Shown: one piece after another, positions 55,101-64,000 of the stretch
Position numbering within the stretch: position 1 is the first letter of the stretch
How the letters are laid out: each line of letters begins with the position of its first letter
Assembly (NCBI GenBank): GCA_017591395.1
Contig: WEDG01007650.1
Span: 1-64,000 of the forward strand
Source: Schistocephalus solidus
Lineage: Eukaryota; Platyhelminthes; Cestoda; Diphyllobothriidea; Diphyllobothriidae
Length of the DNA stretch: 64,000 bases
Direction of reading: 5' to 3'
The notes under the pieces: model-generated
Seen by the model: only the letters and a program-made list of their open reading frames with translations
Database searches by the model: none
Told to the model about the DNA's origin: nothing
Program-made: the position numbers and the translations under genes

Positions 55101-55180
55101 TAGGGTAATGATTGGCTAAAGAAAGGTAGAATACGCCCGATATTTTCGGTCGTTTCTCCTCTCTGTAATTATAACTTAGC
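55101..55180 (+). repeat. Local direct repeat, copy a
   Basis: Pairs with 55441-55555: TTAGGGTAATGATTGGCT, then CTCTGTAATTATAAC. The two copies lie about 340 bp apart, with the same block order. Confidence 0.5.
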
Positions 55181-55440
55181 CAACTTCGGTTTGGTAATTG
55201 GTTGCCTGTTTGTAACCTTTGCCACCCATTCGGAGCTCTTTTGCTTCGGGAAGCCACTAGATCGGTGTGCGCCTATTCCTGTTTGAATAAATACCCGATC
55301 TGCAGCGACAGAGAATGACAGCTGGTGAGGCACTGATGAACTTCGGTTTGATGAAGTGCTTATGACCCATCTGCTAGACCCAGTGTGTGGAATGTTGGCA
55401 CCGTACTCGAGCGCATGTTTGTGTTTCAAGTCCCAGCTGT

Positions 55441-55555
55441 TAGTCAGGGTTATGATTGGCTGAATGATCGCGGAATAAGCCCAAACAGAATGTATCACTC
55501 TACCCATATTTCCTGTCGTCTTTCTTCTCTGAAAACATATAATTATAACACACCT
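55441..55555 (+). repeat. Local direct repeat, copy b
   Basis: Pairs with 55101-55180: AGTCAGGGTTATGATTGGCT, TTTCCTGTCG, TCTTCTCTG, AATTATAACACACC. Possibly two units of one tandem element; a 139-codon minus frame crosses both and is not convincing. Confidence 0.5.
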
Positions 55556-55838
55556 TTTCTCGTTAAATATTGTACACTTACTATGCATTCAGACGTTTAA
55601 AGTCAGTATATTTATTTTCGTACATTCTTATTCTTCTCCTTATGACCTCTGTATACGCGTGTTTGGCATGATACTTATCGATCCTCGTCAATACTCGCGT
55701 TGACTGAGAACGACCGCAGGTGTTGTAATTATGCGTGCACGTGTGCCATCCTCAAAGTATTCGGTCGCTACAAGTAAAAATTTTTCAATGAAGGGGGCGG
55801 GGATTAACCAGTAAAACAAAATTCGATTTTCCCCGCAG
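55556..55838. other. No gene recognised
   Basis: Ends in a clean acceptor-like ATTTTCCCCGCAG at 55826-55838. Confidence 0.4.
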
Positions 55839-56120
55839 ATACTGCTGCAGTTTACCTTGCAATCCGGCATCCTTTCCTCCATCTCAGATTACACAGGTGG
55901 AACAATTTTAAGCAAACGAAAAATACCCACACTTGCACCGTTCGATGATGTTCCCACAGAACTACAAACCAGGTCTCTCATGTCAATCAAAGAAGTGCCT
56001 AACCCCTGTCCAAAGGAATGGTCAGCAAACGCGGGCCTTCAAAGGAGAAAAGCATGCCGACACGTGCGCCCCTACCAAAAGTCGCATGTACGCGTCGGGC
56101 GGCAGCGTGGGTTCCTTTGA
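55839..56120 (+). CDS. Candidate exon, unrecognised
   Basis: Directly after a strong splice acceptor (TTTTCCCCGCAG) a frame is open in phase 0 for 93 codons to TGA. It holds LQSGILSSISDYTGGTILSK, LAPFDDVPTELQTRSLMSIK and EVPNPCPKEWSANAGLQRRK. Composition is even and no repeat copy was found. A second plus frame (to 56322) overlaps and ends near a donor-like CAGTAG-GTATGC at 56297, so a frameshift or other exon end is possible. No family recognised. Confidence 0.3.
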   Translation: MLLQFTLQSGILSSISDYTGGTILSKRKIPTLAPFDDVPTELQTRSLMSIKEVPNPCPKEWSANAGLQRRKACRHVRPYQKSHVRVGRQRGFL

Positions 56121-56585
56121 TCCAAAAAAATCATCATTAGACATAGCACTCGCGAAGCACAGTTGGTGGAATAATCCCGACAGTGTGGGCATACTGATGA
56201 GACGAGGCCGACAGTCGCTCACTCCAGCGCACCTCCGCCCTCCACTGCATAGAGCAACACATGAGAACAGATTTTGTGTGCACGTGCACCCAGTAGGTAT
56301 GCGGCTGGAACGATTTCCTTGACAGGGCTACTGAAGTGTCAAATAAGCATTCGCAGCAATACATTTTAGCCAATCTTGTATTGCTGCCAAGCCAGCTCAC
56401 GAACACACACCTCAGACAGATCTCTAACTTGCTATCAGCGAAAATAAGATAAGGAGGGAGATTGACAGAGAGAGAGAGAGAGAGGGAGAGAGAGGGGGGA
56501 GATAGAGGGGGGTAAGGACGCTTTAGTTAGTCCCCGACAGTTTCTGCGGCCTGGTAATGGGAAAAGAGAGTGAGTTCGACGCCTC
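56121..56585. other. No gene; (GA)n tract at 56463-56512
   Basis: Contains a GA/GGGA purine tract just before a LINE module, similar to the GA growth seen in the module copy at 36121. Confidence 0.5.
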
Positions 56586-57015
56586 TGACGGGTTTGAAGT
56601 TAACACGGTGTGTTACAAGGCGTGGCTAAGAAGGTCGTCAAATAACGGGATAACAGGGATCACGCAGTCAGCCCAGTGTGGTCTGTGTGGAGTGGTCGGC
56701 TAACAGACCGCGACCGCGCTGTCCCCTTCTCAATTTGGTTTGCATGGCATCCCACTCCGTGGGAGCCGAGTGAGGTGTGGATACTGTGGCCACTCCAACC
56801 CCCAGCGTCTCTCTCACGCCCCCGGTTATGCTGACTTTTTCGTGACAGGAGGAGGCGGAGGAGGAGGAGGAGGAGGAAGAGGAGGAGAAGAGAATACGGT
56901 GGATGCACAGTAAGTTTACAAAGAATATAAGTTGAATTGCACGCAAGTCACCTTCCCTGCGCCACCTTGCAGTGGAGCATACGCTGGACCACGTCGGATA
57001 AGACGGTCAAAGCAG
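56586..57015 (+). mobile_element. LINE 3' module, solo copy
   Basis: TTACAAGGCGTGGCTAAGAA, CAGTCAGCCCAGTGTGGTC, GTGTGGAGTGGTCGGC, CACTCCGTGGGAGCCGAG, a (GGA)n growth at 56851-56890 where other copies have GGGGGAGGAGGAG, then CGCAAGTCACCTTCCCTGCG and ACGCTGGACCACGTCGGA, ending AGACGGTCAAA at about 57010. The 3' end agrees with the others. Confidence 0.65.
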
Positions 57016-57607
57016 CAAGTCCCGTTTGGGCCTTGTTTTAGCTAATACAAGTCCTTGCCTAGGTAACTTGTCCGCAAAGGAGAATTTTCTCTAGGACACG
57101 CCTTATTTTGTTGTCGCAGCGCAGCTCTCGGACAGGGTGGGGTGCAACTCTATCCATCTCTCGTGTAGATCATCGGTTACATATGTTGCCAAGACAGTCG
57201 CTTGTTTATGATACACCTAGTCAGGTATTTTTTTCACCAGACAGAATTGGCAAAATGACTTATCGGAGTGGCACGGTCATCAGGTCGTTGATAAAGTACA
57301 GCCGGATTCCTAGGCTCACCTGAACCATAAACTTGTTCGCGACTTGGCAGGTTAGTGTGCAGAACCAGAATAGCCTGGAATTCTCCCACACATTTTAAAT
57401 TCCCTGGCTAGTAAAACTTAATTTCTAAATCGTTTGTCTTCCCCAATGACAGCGAAATGCACTGCCATTACTTGAGTCAGCCCGGGTTATAAATACCGAC
57501 GTGCGTTTTAGTTAAATACCGGACATGCAATGGAATTTGCCTCGGTAATGGCAGGAAAGTCGTCTGGAAAACCTCAGCCAAAGTCAGTGATCGACACTGC
57601 CTTCCTG
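57016..57607. other. No gene recognised
   Basis: Short frames only. Confidence 0.4.
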
Positions 57608-57695
57608 GAGATGTCTCTCTCCTCCTCCCCCGCCTCAGCCTGGTGTCATGACAGAGTCAAGAAGACCGGAGGCGGGAGAGGACGCGTCGAAGGGT
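57608..57695 (-). mobile_element. LINE 3' module fragment
   Basis: Plus strand CTCCTCCTCCCCCGCCTCAG, CCTGGTGTCATGACAGAGTC, AAGAAGACCGGAGGCGGGAG: an internal piece of the module on minus, without the 3' end. Confidence 0.6.
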
Positions 57696-59890
57696 GCTAA
57701 ATCACAAGTTGGGAAAGACACATCGAAGTTGGAAAGCTTTACATGAGGCAAAAGAGCCTAGGAAGCAGTCGCCACGAGCGCTCCCGTCAGGCAAGTGACA
57801 ACTAATTTGCATCTATTTTGGGCTTCGGCTGGGCGAAGACAGCAATATCTATTGGCGCCGCGGAGTCAGTGAGGCGAGTGTTGAGTCCCACGTGGCGCGT
57901 ACGCAGCGCTCGACAGGCGAAGCCGACATGATTCAGTGGTTCCGATGGCGTACGTGATACGGGCTTGTATAGAGGTCCAAGTCTGCACCGGTCGCCTGAA
58001 GAGGGCTCAGTCGTTTGGCTGCCATTTTCGGTGTCCCTTCTAGCATCACCACTGACTGCAATGTGCATTTCGAGTCCAACCGGCTGCAGCTTTACGTCAC
58101 TTTTTCAGACTACATGCGAAGGTAGAGGACAGTTTAAAACTCAGCTGCCGATTGAAGGACCAAGCTTTCTCACTAGCGGGTCAATAGCTGTCTATGTGCC
58201 ATTGAAACTATATTCTATTTAATAAAAAACTTTCCCAGGTTCCGAGGGATTAGCCACTCGGCTCGGACCCTGAACTGTCGTTCGGTGCCACTGTCATGCT
58301 CTCGGCTCACATTTATAAGGGCCTGGTGCAAATTTTGATGGAGTTTAGGCCTAGGGTTTAGGGAATGTGAACCTTTCCTGGAATGTTATGCAAGTCCAGA
58401 TGTATTACCAGAGGGAGTGGAGGGTTCCTTCCACCCTGTCCTATCAGACCCTCTCTGACGCTGAAATTGATCCCACCAAATTTTTCTTTCAAAGTGTTAT
58501 CCCAGGTCCGTCATAGTCCGCAACCTCTAAGGCCACCTGCGTGGTAGATGCGATGACTTGCACCTATGGTTTCTTCACATGTGATCAAGTGCATGAGTCA
58601 CTCTTTCTATTCAATAATGATCCCTAAATGATTCTAATGATCCTAAAACGACTTTAGCACCCAATGCCTTGACGGTAAAAGGGACTGTTAGCCCGTGCTC
58701 CTTAAGATTGCCATCGTGGATGCTTTTACGGATGTGTTATATTTTACTCTACATCACCTGATCGCTGCCTCTACTGATGAATCATAGGGTAAACTGTCTC
58801 GTGTCACTTTATCATTTTATCATTGGTACCACCATTTTTTGTTCCTACCTCAAAGTACTCTTCAAACGTTTGTAACGAGAAGTGGTACACAGTGCAGACG
58901 CGGCGTCATGATATACCCTCCCGCATGGTTTCTCATTGAAGTCAAAATCTTGCCCCAGGTGCGAACAAGAAGGTCCTTGGATAACATGTGTCAGTATGGA
59001 GGTACAGAAGACAGGGTTGTCAGTCTGTTTGATCAGTAAGAAAGAGGAAATTACACTTCAATTATTGAGATATGAACTGAAGATTCTACTGTAATCGGAA
59101 ACTCTGTGGAATTGTAGGACTAGGTTAATTCTGGAGCAACAAATATGCCAAAGCTTACTGCTGGTAGATCTGCAAATACTATGGTTAACTGGTTCGATTA
59201 CGGACGGGCAGTCTGGACCCAAATGGTCTCTGTGACTAGGAGAAGGAAAGCTGAATGGAACTGGGGGAAAATCAGTTCAGGATTTGAAGGGCACCGAAAG
59301 TACAACCGTGGCCGTCTGTTAGACAGAGATGCACCTGCCGCCGAAAACGATGGTGATCCGGTACAGAATTATCGGAACAACGGCTAACACGTCGATGGTC
59401 CATGATCATTGGATTACGTCAGGGTACCGATGTAAGTTATTTATACATGCAAAAAAGAGATGCAACGACGTTCATCCCTGTCATTGAATGCAACGTATTC
59501 ACAGGTATAACAAGACACTGACAAATGGCCAACTAATCAGTGAATTAACCAGGCTGGGTACGATCAAAAAAGTGTCAATCACCGGAAAATTCATGTTAAT
59601 CTGACTACAGACGCGCATTCATAGCTCATCCAGAGTATTTGGTTAGACAACCAAATTGCAATGCGAAGACAAATCACGGAGTTCAACAGGATTTACTTCA
59701 GGGCCGCTTGTATGAACACTGCTGTCTTTTTTTAATCGAAGACCAAGGCCTCTTCGTTGCAATCCTATGCGCTATTAAAGAAGGATTTTTCTTATTTATT
59801 TGGCGTTATTTAATTTGGATTCAGTCGTTGCAATATAGATGCTATAATTTAAATCTCATCCTGTTTTTTTGCGCAGTACCTATTCGGGTA
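57696..59890. other. No gene recognised
   Basis: Short frames at 57965-58222, 58839-59039 and 59145-59387 have no family features. No named repeat found. Confidence 0.4.
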
Positions 59891-59965
59891 GGAATCACGC
59901 TAGCGCAAAACAGCATTAGAAGGAATCACGCTAGAGCAGAACACTGTGGTAGGGATTACGCTATG
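59891..59965 (+). repeat. 31-bp tandem repeat, about 2.4 units
   Basis: Unit begins GGAATCACGCTAG; starts at 59891, 59922 and (as GGATTACGCTATG) 59953. Confidence 0.7.
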
Positions 59966-61551
59966 GCTACCCAATCACAATTTCCAGAGAACGTCGTGGG
60001 TAGGATGTCTACTTTTCTGACCGCTCTTACTCTCGTGCCAGCCTTAGTTTCGACTCTGCGACACCAAACCCACTCACCCGCGCACATTCCCAGTCCACAC
60101 GCCTTAGTACTGGGATGTCTGAACTGCGCGTGACTCACCATGATAACAGCCTGACAGCGATCGATAATGTGAACTTCCTTGAATAACTGCAGACCAGTTC
60201 CACTCAGGCAATCACCCAAACCAGATGGAGACACGATTCATGATAACAGCCGGACCACAATATGGTTAGAAAACTGTAATCGCTTAACTCGGATTTATCA
60301 GGTGTATTTGTCGCTCAGAAATTTAGAGAGACAGATACCGAAGGTTTGTGTATTCTAGGTTGCGATTTAAAGAGGAAGAACAGAGGCTAGTCTTCTATCC
60401 GGCCCACAGACCCGGAGGAGTTAGGTAGGATACAATCTAAAAAGCAAACTGATAGTCTCTAAAACCAAATGGAACATAGCATGTCTTCTAACTCTATATT
60501 TTCTATTACTGATTATTAAGCCACCCTCAAACAGGCATATCTGCTTTAATCAACCGCATGCAAGCTGACTGAAGCAGGATGTCTAGTCTACCGGTGCCTG
60601 GAGAGCACCCTTTAGACGCGCTTCGCCCTCAAGCATCGATTTGCTCAAAGTTAAAAATCACTTTCTAAAGAAATTAAAAAACACTAATTTCAAAACTGGA
60701 GTATCTGTCATAAAGCACACAGGGTAAGCTACAGGACCAACGAATGAGCCGAGACCCTCGCAGCTGGGCAATGCAGCGCAGAATATCGGTGAAACACGTG
60801 TTTGGGCTTTTAGCTTGTACCTATGCTGCCAGTATAGTAAATTAATTAATGTTATACTACTGACTACCTGCTGGCAGTTTGTGAATATTTTGCGGTTATT
60901 CTGCAGTGGCTGATAGACTTCGGCACAAATATCCCTATCAAATTTGGGTCTTGGCCTATAGACTTTAAATAAATAATTTGCTCGAAGTTACATAATTAAT
61001 TTCTAAAACAAATAAAAAATTCTGGAATACGTGTCCTGTAGAGCAGTAGGCGATGCATTTGGGAAACGCAGTATAGCATCCGGTTATAGCTCAAAAGAAA
61101 TATCTATAATAATGACCCCCCTATAAAGTATGGTCATCGGAAAACAAAGGAAAAAGTTGATTTGTCTCTATTCCTTAAAGGCTTCCAGTCCGGAAAACAG
61201 CTTTATAAATCAGAGGCTTAATGGGACAGCGAAGGAACTCTGTTAATTATTCAAATTTTCACCTGAAAATCATTTTGCGTTTGGCATTTTGTCATCCGGC
61301 CTGTTTTTCGACACTGCATGCTGGGCAAGTCGGTGTACTGGGTTTAATTGCATTTGGGTAACTTGACCTAAGGGACGAAAACTCGGATAAATACTTGTGC
61401 CTGGTAGTCTTATGAAGGATTCGAGATCTTTTGCTTAGGAAATCCTGCTTGTGCAGTCAACATACTGAATCAGAATTGATGAATTTCGTACGTTGCAGCA
61501 GGCTGGGTGGGTAACTTGACCCAAGTTTGACTAACTCCACGGATCCTTAGT
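59966..61551. other. No gene recognised
   Basis: A 164-codon plus frame covering 59639-60133 overlaps the tandem repeat and shows no domain; I do not call it a gene. The rest is AT-rich with short frames. Confidence 0.4.
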
Positions 61552-61637
61552 GGGCTTCGTAGCTCAGGTGACTAGAGCGTTGTCCGTTTTCAAGCCTCCT
61601 CCATGCTGTCCTGGGTTCGAATCAACCGAGACAGCGG
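61552..61637 (+). repeat. tRNA-like sequence (second family)
   Basis: CTTCGTAGCTCAGGTGACTA is a good A box with paired GCTC/GAGC D stem, and GGGTTCGAATC is a B box 50 bases on. Anticodon and acceptor stems do not form, so it is a tRNA-derived remnant. The first half recurs inverted at 62190-62236. Confidence 0.5.
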
Positions 61638-62189
61638 ATTTTTTAACAACTGGGTCAAACGAATTACTCAAATATACCAAAAACTCCATTAGTATAACGA
61701 TGCTTTAAAATCACACTCTCAGCCTGACCACTGATGGTTGAAATGTTGACAACATCTCGGTTTAAATTAACGCCTTCATCTCTCGTCGCTTGATGATTTG
61801 CTTCATTTTATTTTTTAGTTTATTTCATTTTCATTTATTTCATTTGCCAACGGCCTCTAAAAGGTTTTACAACCAAACGATCTGAAGCCAAAGGAGGGTA
61901 GCTCTTATCGTTAATATCTCAATAAAGGTTTGTCGGTCCTTCTCTTAAGATTTAGTTGCGTGAGATTTCGGCAATGTCACAGTATTCAGTCTAGAAAACA
62001 GATACTACGCGCGCGCTCATAATGTAACGTGGCTTATACGAAGTCTGGTTGGGAAAAGGTAGTAAACATTTATATCGGAATAGGAATGAAGATATGCTCT
62101 GGCAGACGCAGAGAATTTAATTTAATGCCAAATATTGGAAAAATTTGGCAACCTCTGTGAGATTTACAGCCATGATAGCAAAGGCACGG
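61638..62189. other. Spacer between inverted tRNA-like pieces
   Basis: AT-rich, including a TTTCATTTTATT-rich run near 61800-61850. No gene seen. Confidence 0.4.
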
Positions 62190-62236
62190 CTTCAATGCAG
62201 ACAAACTTCTAGTCACCTGAGCTACGAAACCCCGAG
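62190..62236 (-). repeat. tRNA-like A-box half, inverted
   Basis: On minus: TTTCGTAGCTCAGGTGACTA then GAAGTTTGTCTGC, the same start as at 61556. The B-box half is not kept. Confidence 0.5.
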
Positions 62237-62400
62237 GGAAAACCTACTGCGACAGATCAAGCAGATTCTCACCGCTTGTCATAGCCCTGGTAGTTGACAT
62301 TGTTAAGGTGTTGGCTGTATTAAAGCCGTCCCATTTCTGTCGGGGTTTTGAATGACACCAAGACCGCCGATATCTTTTTCACAAATGGACATTCACTCAA

Positions 62401-62536
62401 ATAAGAATTGTCTGAATTTACTTTAATTTTACGAATAAAAAGTTAACTAATTACTAGGAATAATTACCAGGAATAAGAATTGTCTGAATTTAATTTAATT
62501 TTTAGAAAAAGGTTAACTTATTACTAGGGATAATTA
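62401..62536 (+). repeat. 72-bp tandem duplication
   Basis: ATAAGAATTGTCTGAATTTA starts at 62401 and again at 62473; both units continue with TTAATTTT, GTTAACTNATTACTAGG. AT-rich, recent enough to align easily. Confidence 0.8.
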
Positions 62537-62819
62537 ATCGTAACAACTACCAGGCCAACGGTCTGCAAGCTCTAAAACGTTATTTGAAAAATATTAAATT
62601 TATGACCACCGTACAAAGGAGGGTTTTGCTTTCGCAAAATGAAATGTATATGTATATGTAATGTCGATGCCAGGACATGCGGGCAGTTGGATGCAGTATT
62701 ATTTCGCGTTAATTCTGTTTTCATTCAGCCAATCTAAACCTGTACCACCATCTTAAACCAGAAGTACAAAGATGCGGCGCAGATGGTCCATAGAGGGTGC
62801 CTCGCAGATGGATCATAAG
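62537..62819. other. No gene recognised
   Basis: AT-rich spacer. Confidence 0.4.
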
Positions 62820-63230
62820 AACAGCACTGGGGTTCGAATTCCATGTACTCAGAACCTGGAGGTGAGAATGACTGGCTGCTGACGACTAATTAAAACAGAA
62901 ATAATCATTTCAATCTCCCTTGTCTTTTTCGGTAATTGTTCGTCTGTCTTGAATTCACTAACCGCTGAGTGGCTGCTGGCGGAACAGAACAGGATGAGTG
63001 TGTTCCATAACACGATCGGCGAATGCCCTTTACCACTATTAATATACCTGATCGCCACCGATAGGACGAGCTTGTAACTCAATGGTTAGGGCACTGAACC
63101 TCTAGCCAACAGGTCATGGGTTTGCGGGTCAGCTGTTGTAACACCCGAGGTTGGTTTTGCCTGATTAATTATGGCTAATAAATCAAAAATGGTCATTCTA
63201 GTCTCCCATGTAGTTGCGTATACTGCCTTT
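62820..63230 (+). mobile_element. tRNA-headed SINE tandem pair
   Basis: Unit 1: B box GGGGTTCGAATTCC (62829), hammerhead-derived block from 62870 (CTGCTGA core change), CTCCCTTGTCTTTTTCGG, GGCTGCTGGCGG. Unit 2: head TGTAACTCAATGGTTAGGG (63074), decayed hammerhead from 63159 and CTCCCATGTAG. Equivalent points are 289 bp apart. Older than the other tandem pairs, judging from divergence. Confidence 0.7.
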
Positions 63231-63234
63231 TTTC

Positions 63235-63571
63235 CTAAGATGTAGGGATTATATGAGAATGACGACCAGCTTTAAGCGCTCCACAAGACCAACTCAAATA
63301 TTTCGGGAATTCAAATCGCACTCGAGAAAAGAATTTGGACTCCAGAATAGTATTGCTGGATGTTATCATTAAAGCAAAAGAATGACGGAACATTACCAAA
63401 TTCCGTTCACCACGAAGAAACATACGCGTAAGTAATCCAACACTACAAGCGGAACATTCCAATGTCTCAGAAACAGAATACCACCAATAGTCTGCTAAAT
63501 TGTGTAAAAAAGATTGCATCGTAAATAAAAAGCTACCGAGTCCAGCTGAAGTACCTACATTGATTATCTTC
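63235..63571 (-). CDS. Candidate terminal exon, unrecognised
   Basis: On minus, an acceptor-like TAACCCTTTTAG (63583-63572) is followed by an open frame of about 112 codons to TAG. The product has hydrophobic and polar stretches: INVGTSAGLGSFLFTMQSFL, ADYWWYSVSETLECS, CSVGLLTRMFLRGERNLVMF, RHSFALMITSSNTI and YLSWSCGALKAGRHSH. It looks like a small membrane protein end, but I do not recognise the family. No repeat copy seen. Upstream the frame stays open to 63654, but that part looks like intron. The SINE pair lies right behind its stop. Confidence 0.35.
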
Positions 63572-63689
63572 CTAAAAGGGTTACCATAGAAATTTTGCAC
63601 ATCGATGCATGAAAAAAATATGAGTGAAAAAGAAAATGAACGATAAAGTGCCAATCAGGCAGCCAAAACAAATACTTGGCGAAGCATAC

Positions 63690-63830
63690 CTAACATTAGG
63701 GATGTCCATTTCTAACTAATTAGTCGTCATCAGCCAGCCATACGAAATTTAAGGTTTTGCGGCCCCCGAAGCACGAACTAACATCCTATTGGTTAGAAGT
63801 CCGAAACTCTAAGCCAGTGCGCCAGGAGCC
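63690..63830 (-). mobile_element. SINE, minus unit (decayed)
   Basis: Plus strand AATTAGTCGTCATCAGCCAG, then GCGGCCCCCGAAGCACGAAC and CTAAGCCAGTGCGCCAGG give hammerhead side, B-box side and A-box side of a minus unit. The hammerhead (63694-63739) has CTGATGA and GAAA but a damaged stem I. Confidence 0.6.
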
Positions 63831-64000
63831 TATATAGCTAGCCACTTTTCGGCTGCTGGCTGAGCTCTAGAGTGTACCCCAAGGCAAAACATGGTGAGTG
63901 AGTTCCGTAACTGATCAGTGATCACTCACTTCTAAGCAACAGCTCGCGAGTTACAGCCTTGAGTGCTTTGAATGGGTATGGCTGACTGATGACGGATGAT
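63831..64000 (+). mobile_element. SINE, plus unit, cut by the window end
   Basis: CGGCTGCTGGCTGAGCTC, CAAGGCAAAACATGG and GTGAGTTCCGTAACTGATC are in the plus orientation, then a GTATGGCTGA, CTGATGA (63986-63992) hammerhead start that is cut off at 64000. With the minus unit on its left it forms another inverted pair. Confidence 0.6.

Noticed and set aside
55169..55588. 139-codon minus frame
   Set aside because: Spans a local direct repeat, with no family motif and no splice or start context that favours it.
59639..60133. 164-codon plus frame
   Set aside because: No domain, odd composition, crosses a 31-bp tandem repeat; expected by chance in 64 kb of six frames.
61552..61637. tRNA gene call
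   Set aside because: D stem and boxes fit, but anticodon and acceptor stems fail.
1..64000. LTR retrotransposon, DNA transposase, rRNA, viral genes
   Set aside because: No LTR pairs, integrase, protease or transposase motifs, rRNA stretches or viral motifs were seen on reading both strands.

Overview
The window is nuclear DNA of a metazoan and most likely of a diphyllobothriid tapeworm (Spirometra / Dibothriocephalus / Schistocephalus type). This rests on three things seen in the sequence: decayed copies of an APE-type non-LTR retrotransposon (LINE) whose reverse transcriptase (RT) is followed by C2H2 zinc fingers, a protein type I associate with these cestodes; Penelope-like element (PLE) fragments with GIY-YIG domains; and a dense tRNA-headed SINE. 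No open frame is long and clean, no operon-like layout exists, and coding traces carry stops and frameshifts, so this is a gene-poor, repeat-rich intergenic or intronic mosaic. The species assignment is inference.

Layout. 0-4 kb: AT-rich DNA, a SINE between TA tracts and a long TCC/CAT microsatellite. 4-6 kb: one arm of an unnamed dispersed repeat. 6-9.1 kb: a LINE 3' remnant, then LINE copy A (endonuclease, linker, RT piece, finger, 3' module). 9.2-9.6 kb: inverted plus full SINE. 10.3-11 kb: second arm of the unnamed repeat. 12.7-18.7 kb: a dense LINE block (reverse 3' module; copy B with RT and five fingers; copy C with the last finger), then a PLE GIY-YIG fragment at 19 kb. 22-23.5 and 42-43.8 kb: two inverted copies of another unknown repeat. 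24.7-25.5 kb: SINE tandem pair plus an inverted half. 25.8 kb: decayed telomere-like tract. 29.8-31.1 kb: LINE copy D on the minus strand. 34.8-35.4 kb: PLE GIY-YIG domain (minus). 36-41.4 kb: more LINE copies, including E and F in tandem with a SINE inserted in E. 47.5-50.6 kb: SINE tandem and inverted pairs around a PLE RT start. 53.4-57.7 kb: LINE 3' modules. 61.5-64 kb: inverted tRNA-like pieces, a 72-bp tandem duplication and further SINE units.

The most striking point is that the SINE body carries what reads as a type I hammerhead ribozyme: the CTGATGA and GAAA boxes, a 6-bp stem I, a 4-bp stem II and a self-complementary loopless stem III. Units stand in tandem about 290-304 bp apart at three places, the arrangement expected of hammerhead SINEs and retrozymes. 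In the LINE, all five copies that keep finger coding (A-E) have the same 3' module downstream in the same orientation, so the many solo modules are best read as 5'-truncated LINE insertions.

Host genes: none is certain. Five short segments could be host exons or small ORFs (26.1 minus, 31.3 plus, 44.1 minus, 55.8 plus, 63.2 minus); all are low confidence and none was recognised by family. No LTR element, CRISPR array, rRNA or intact tRNA gene was seen.
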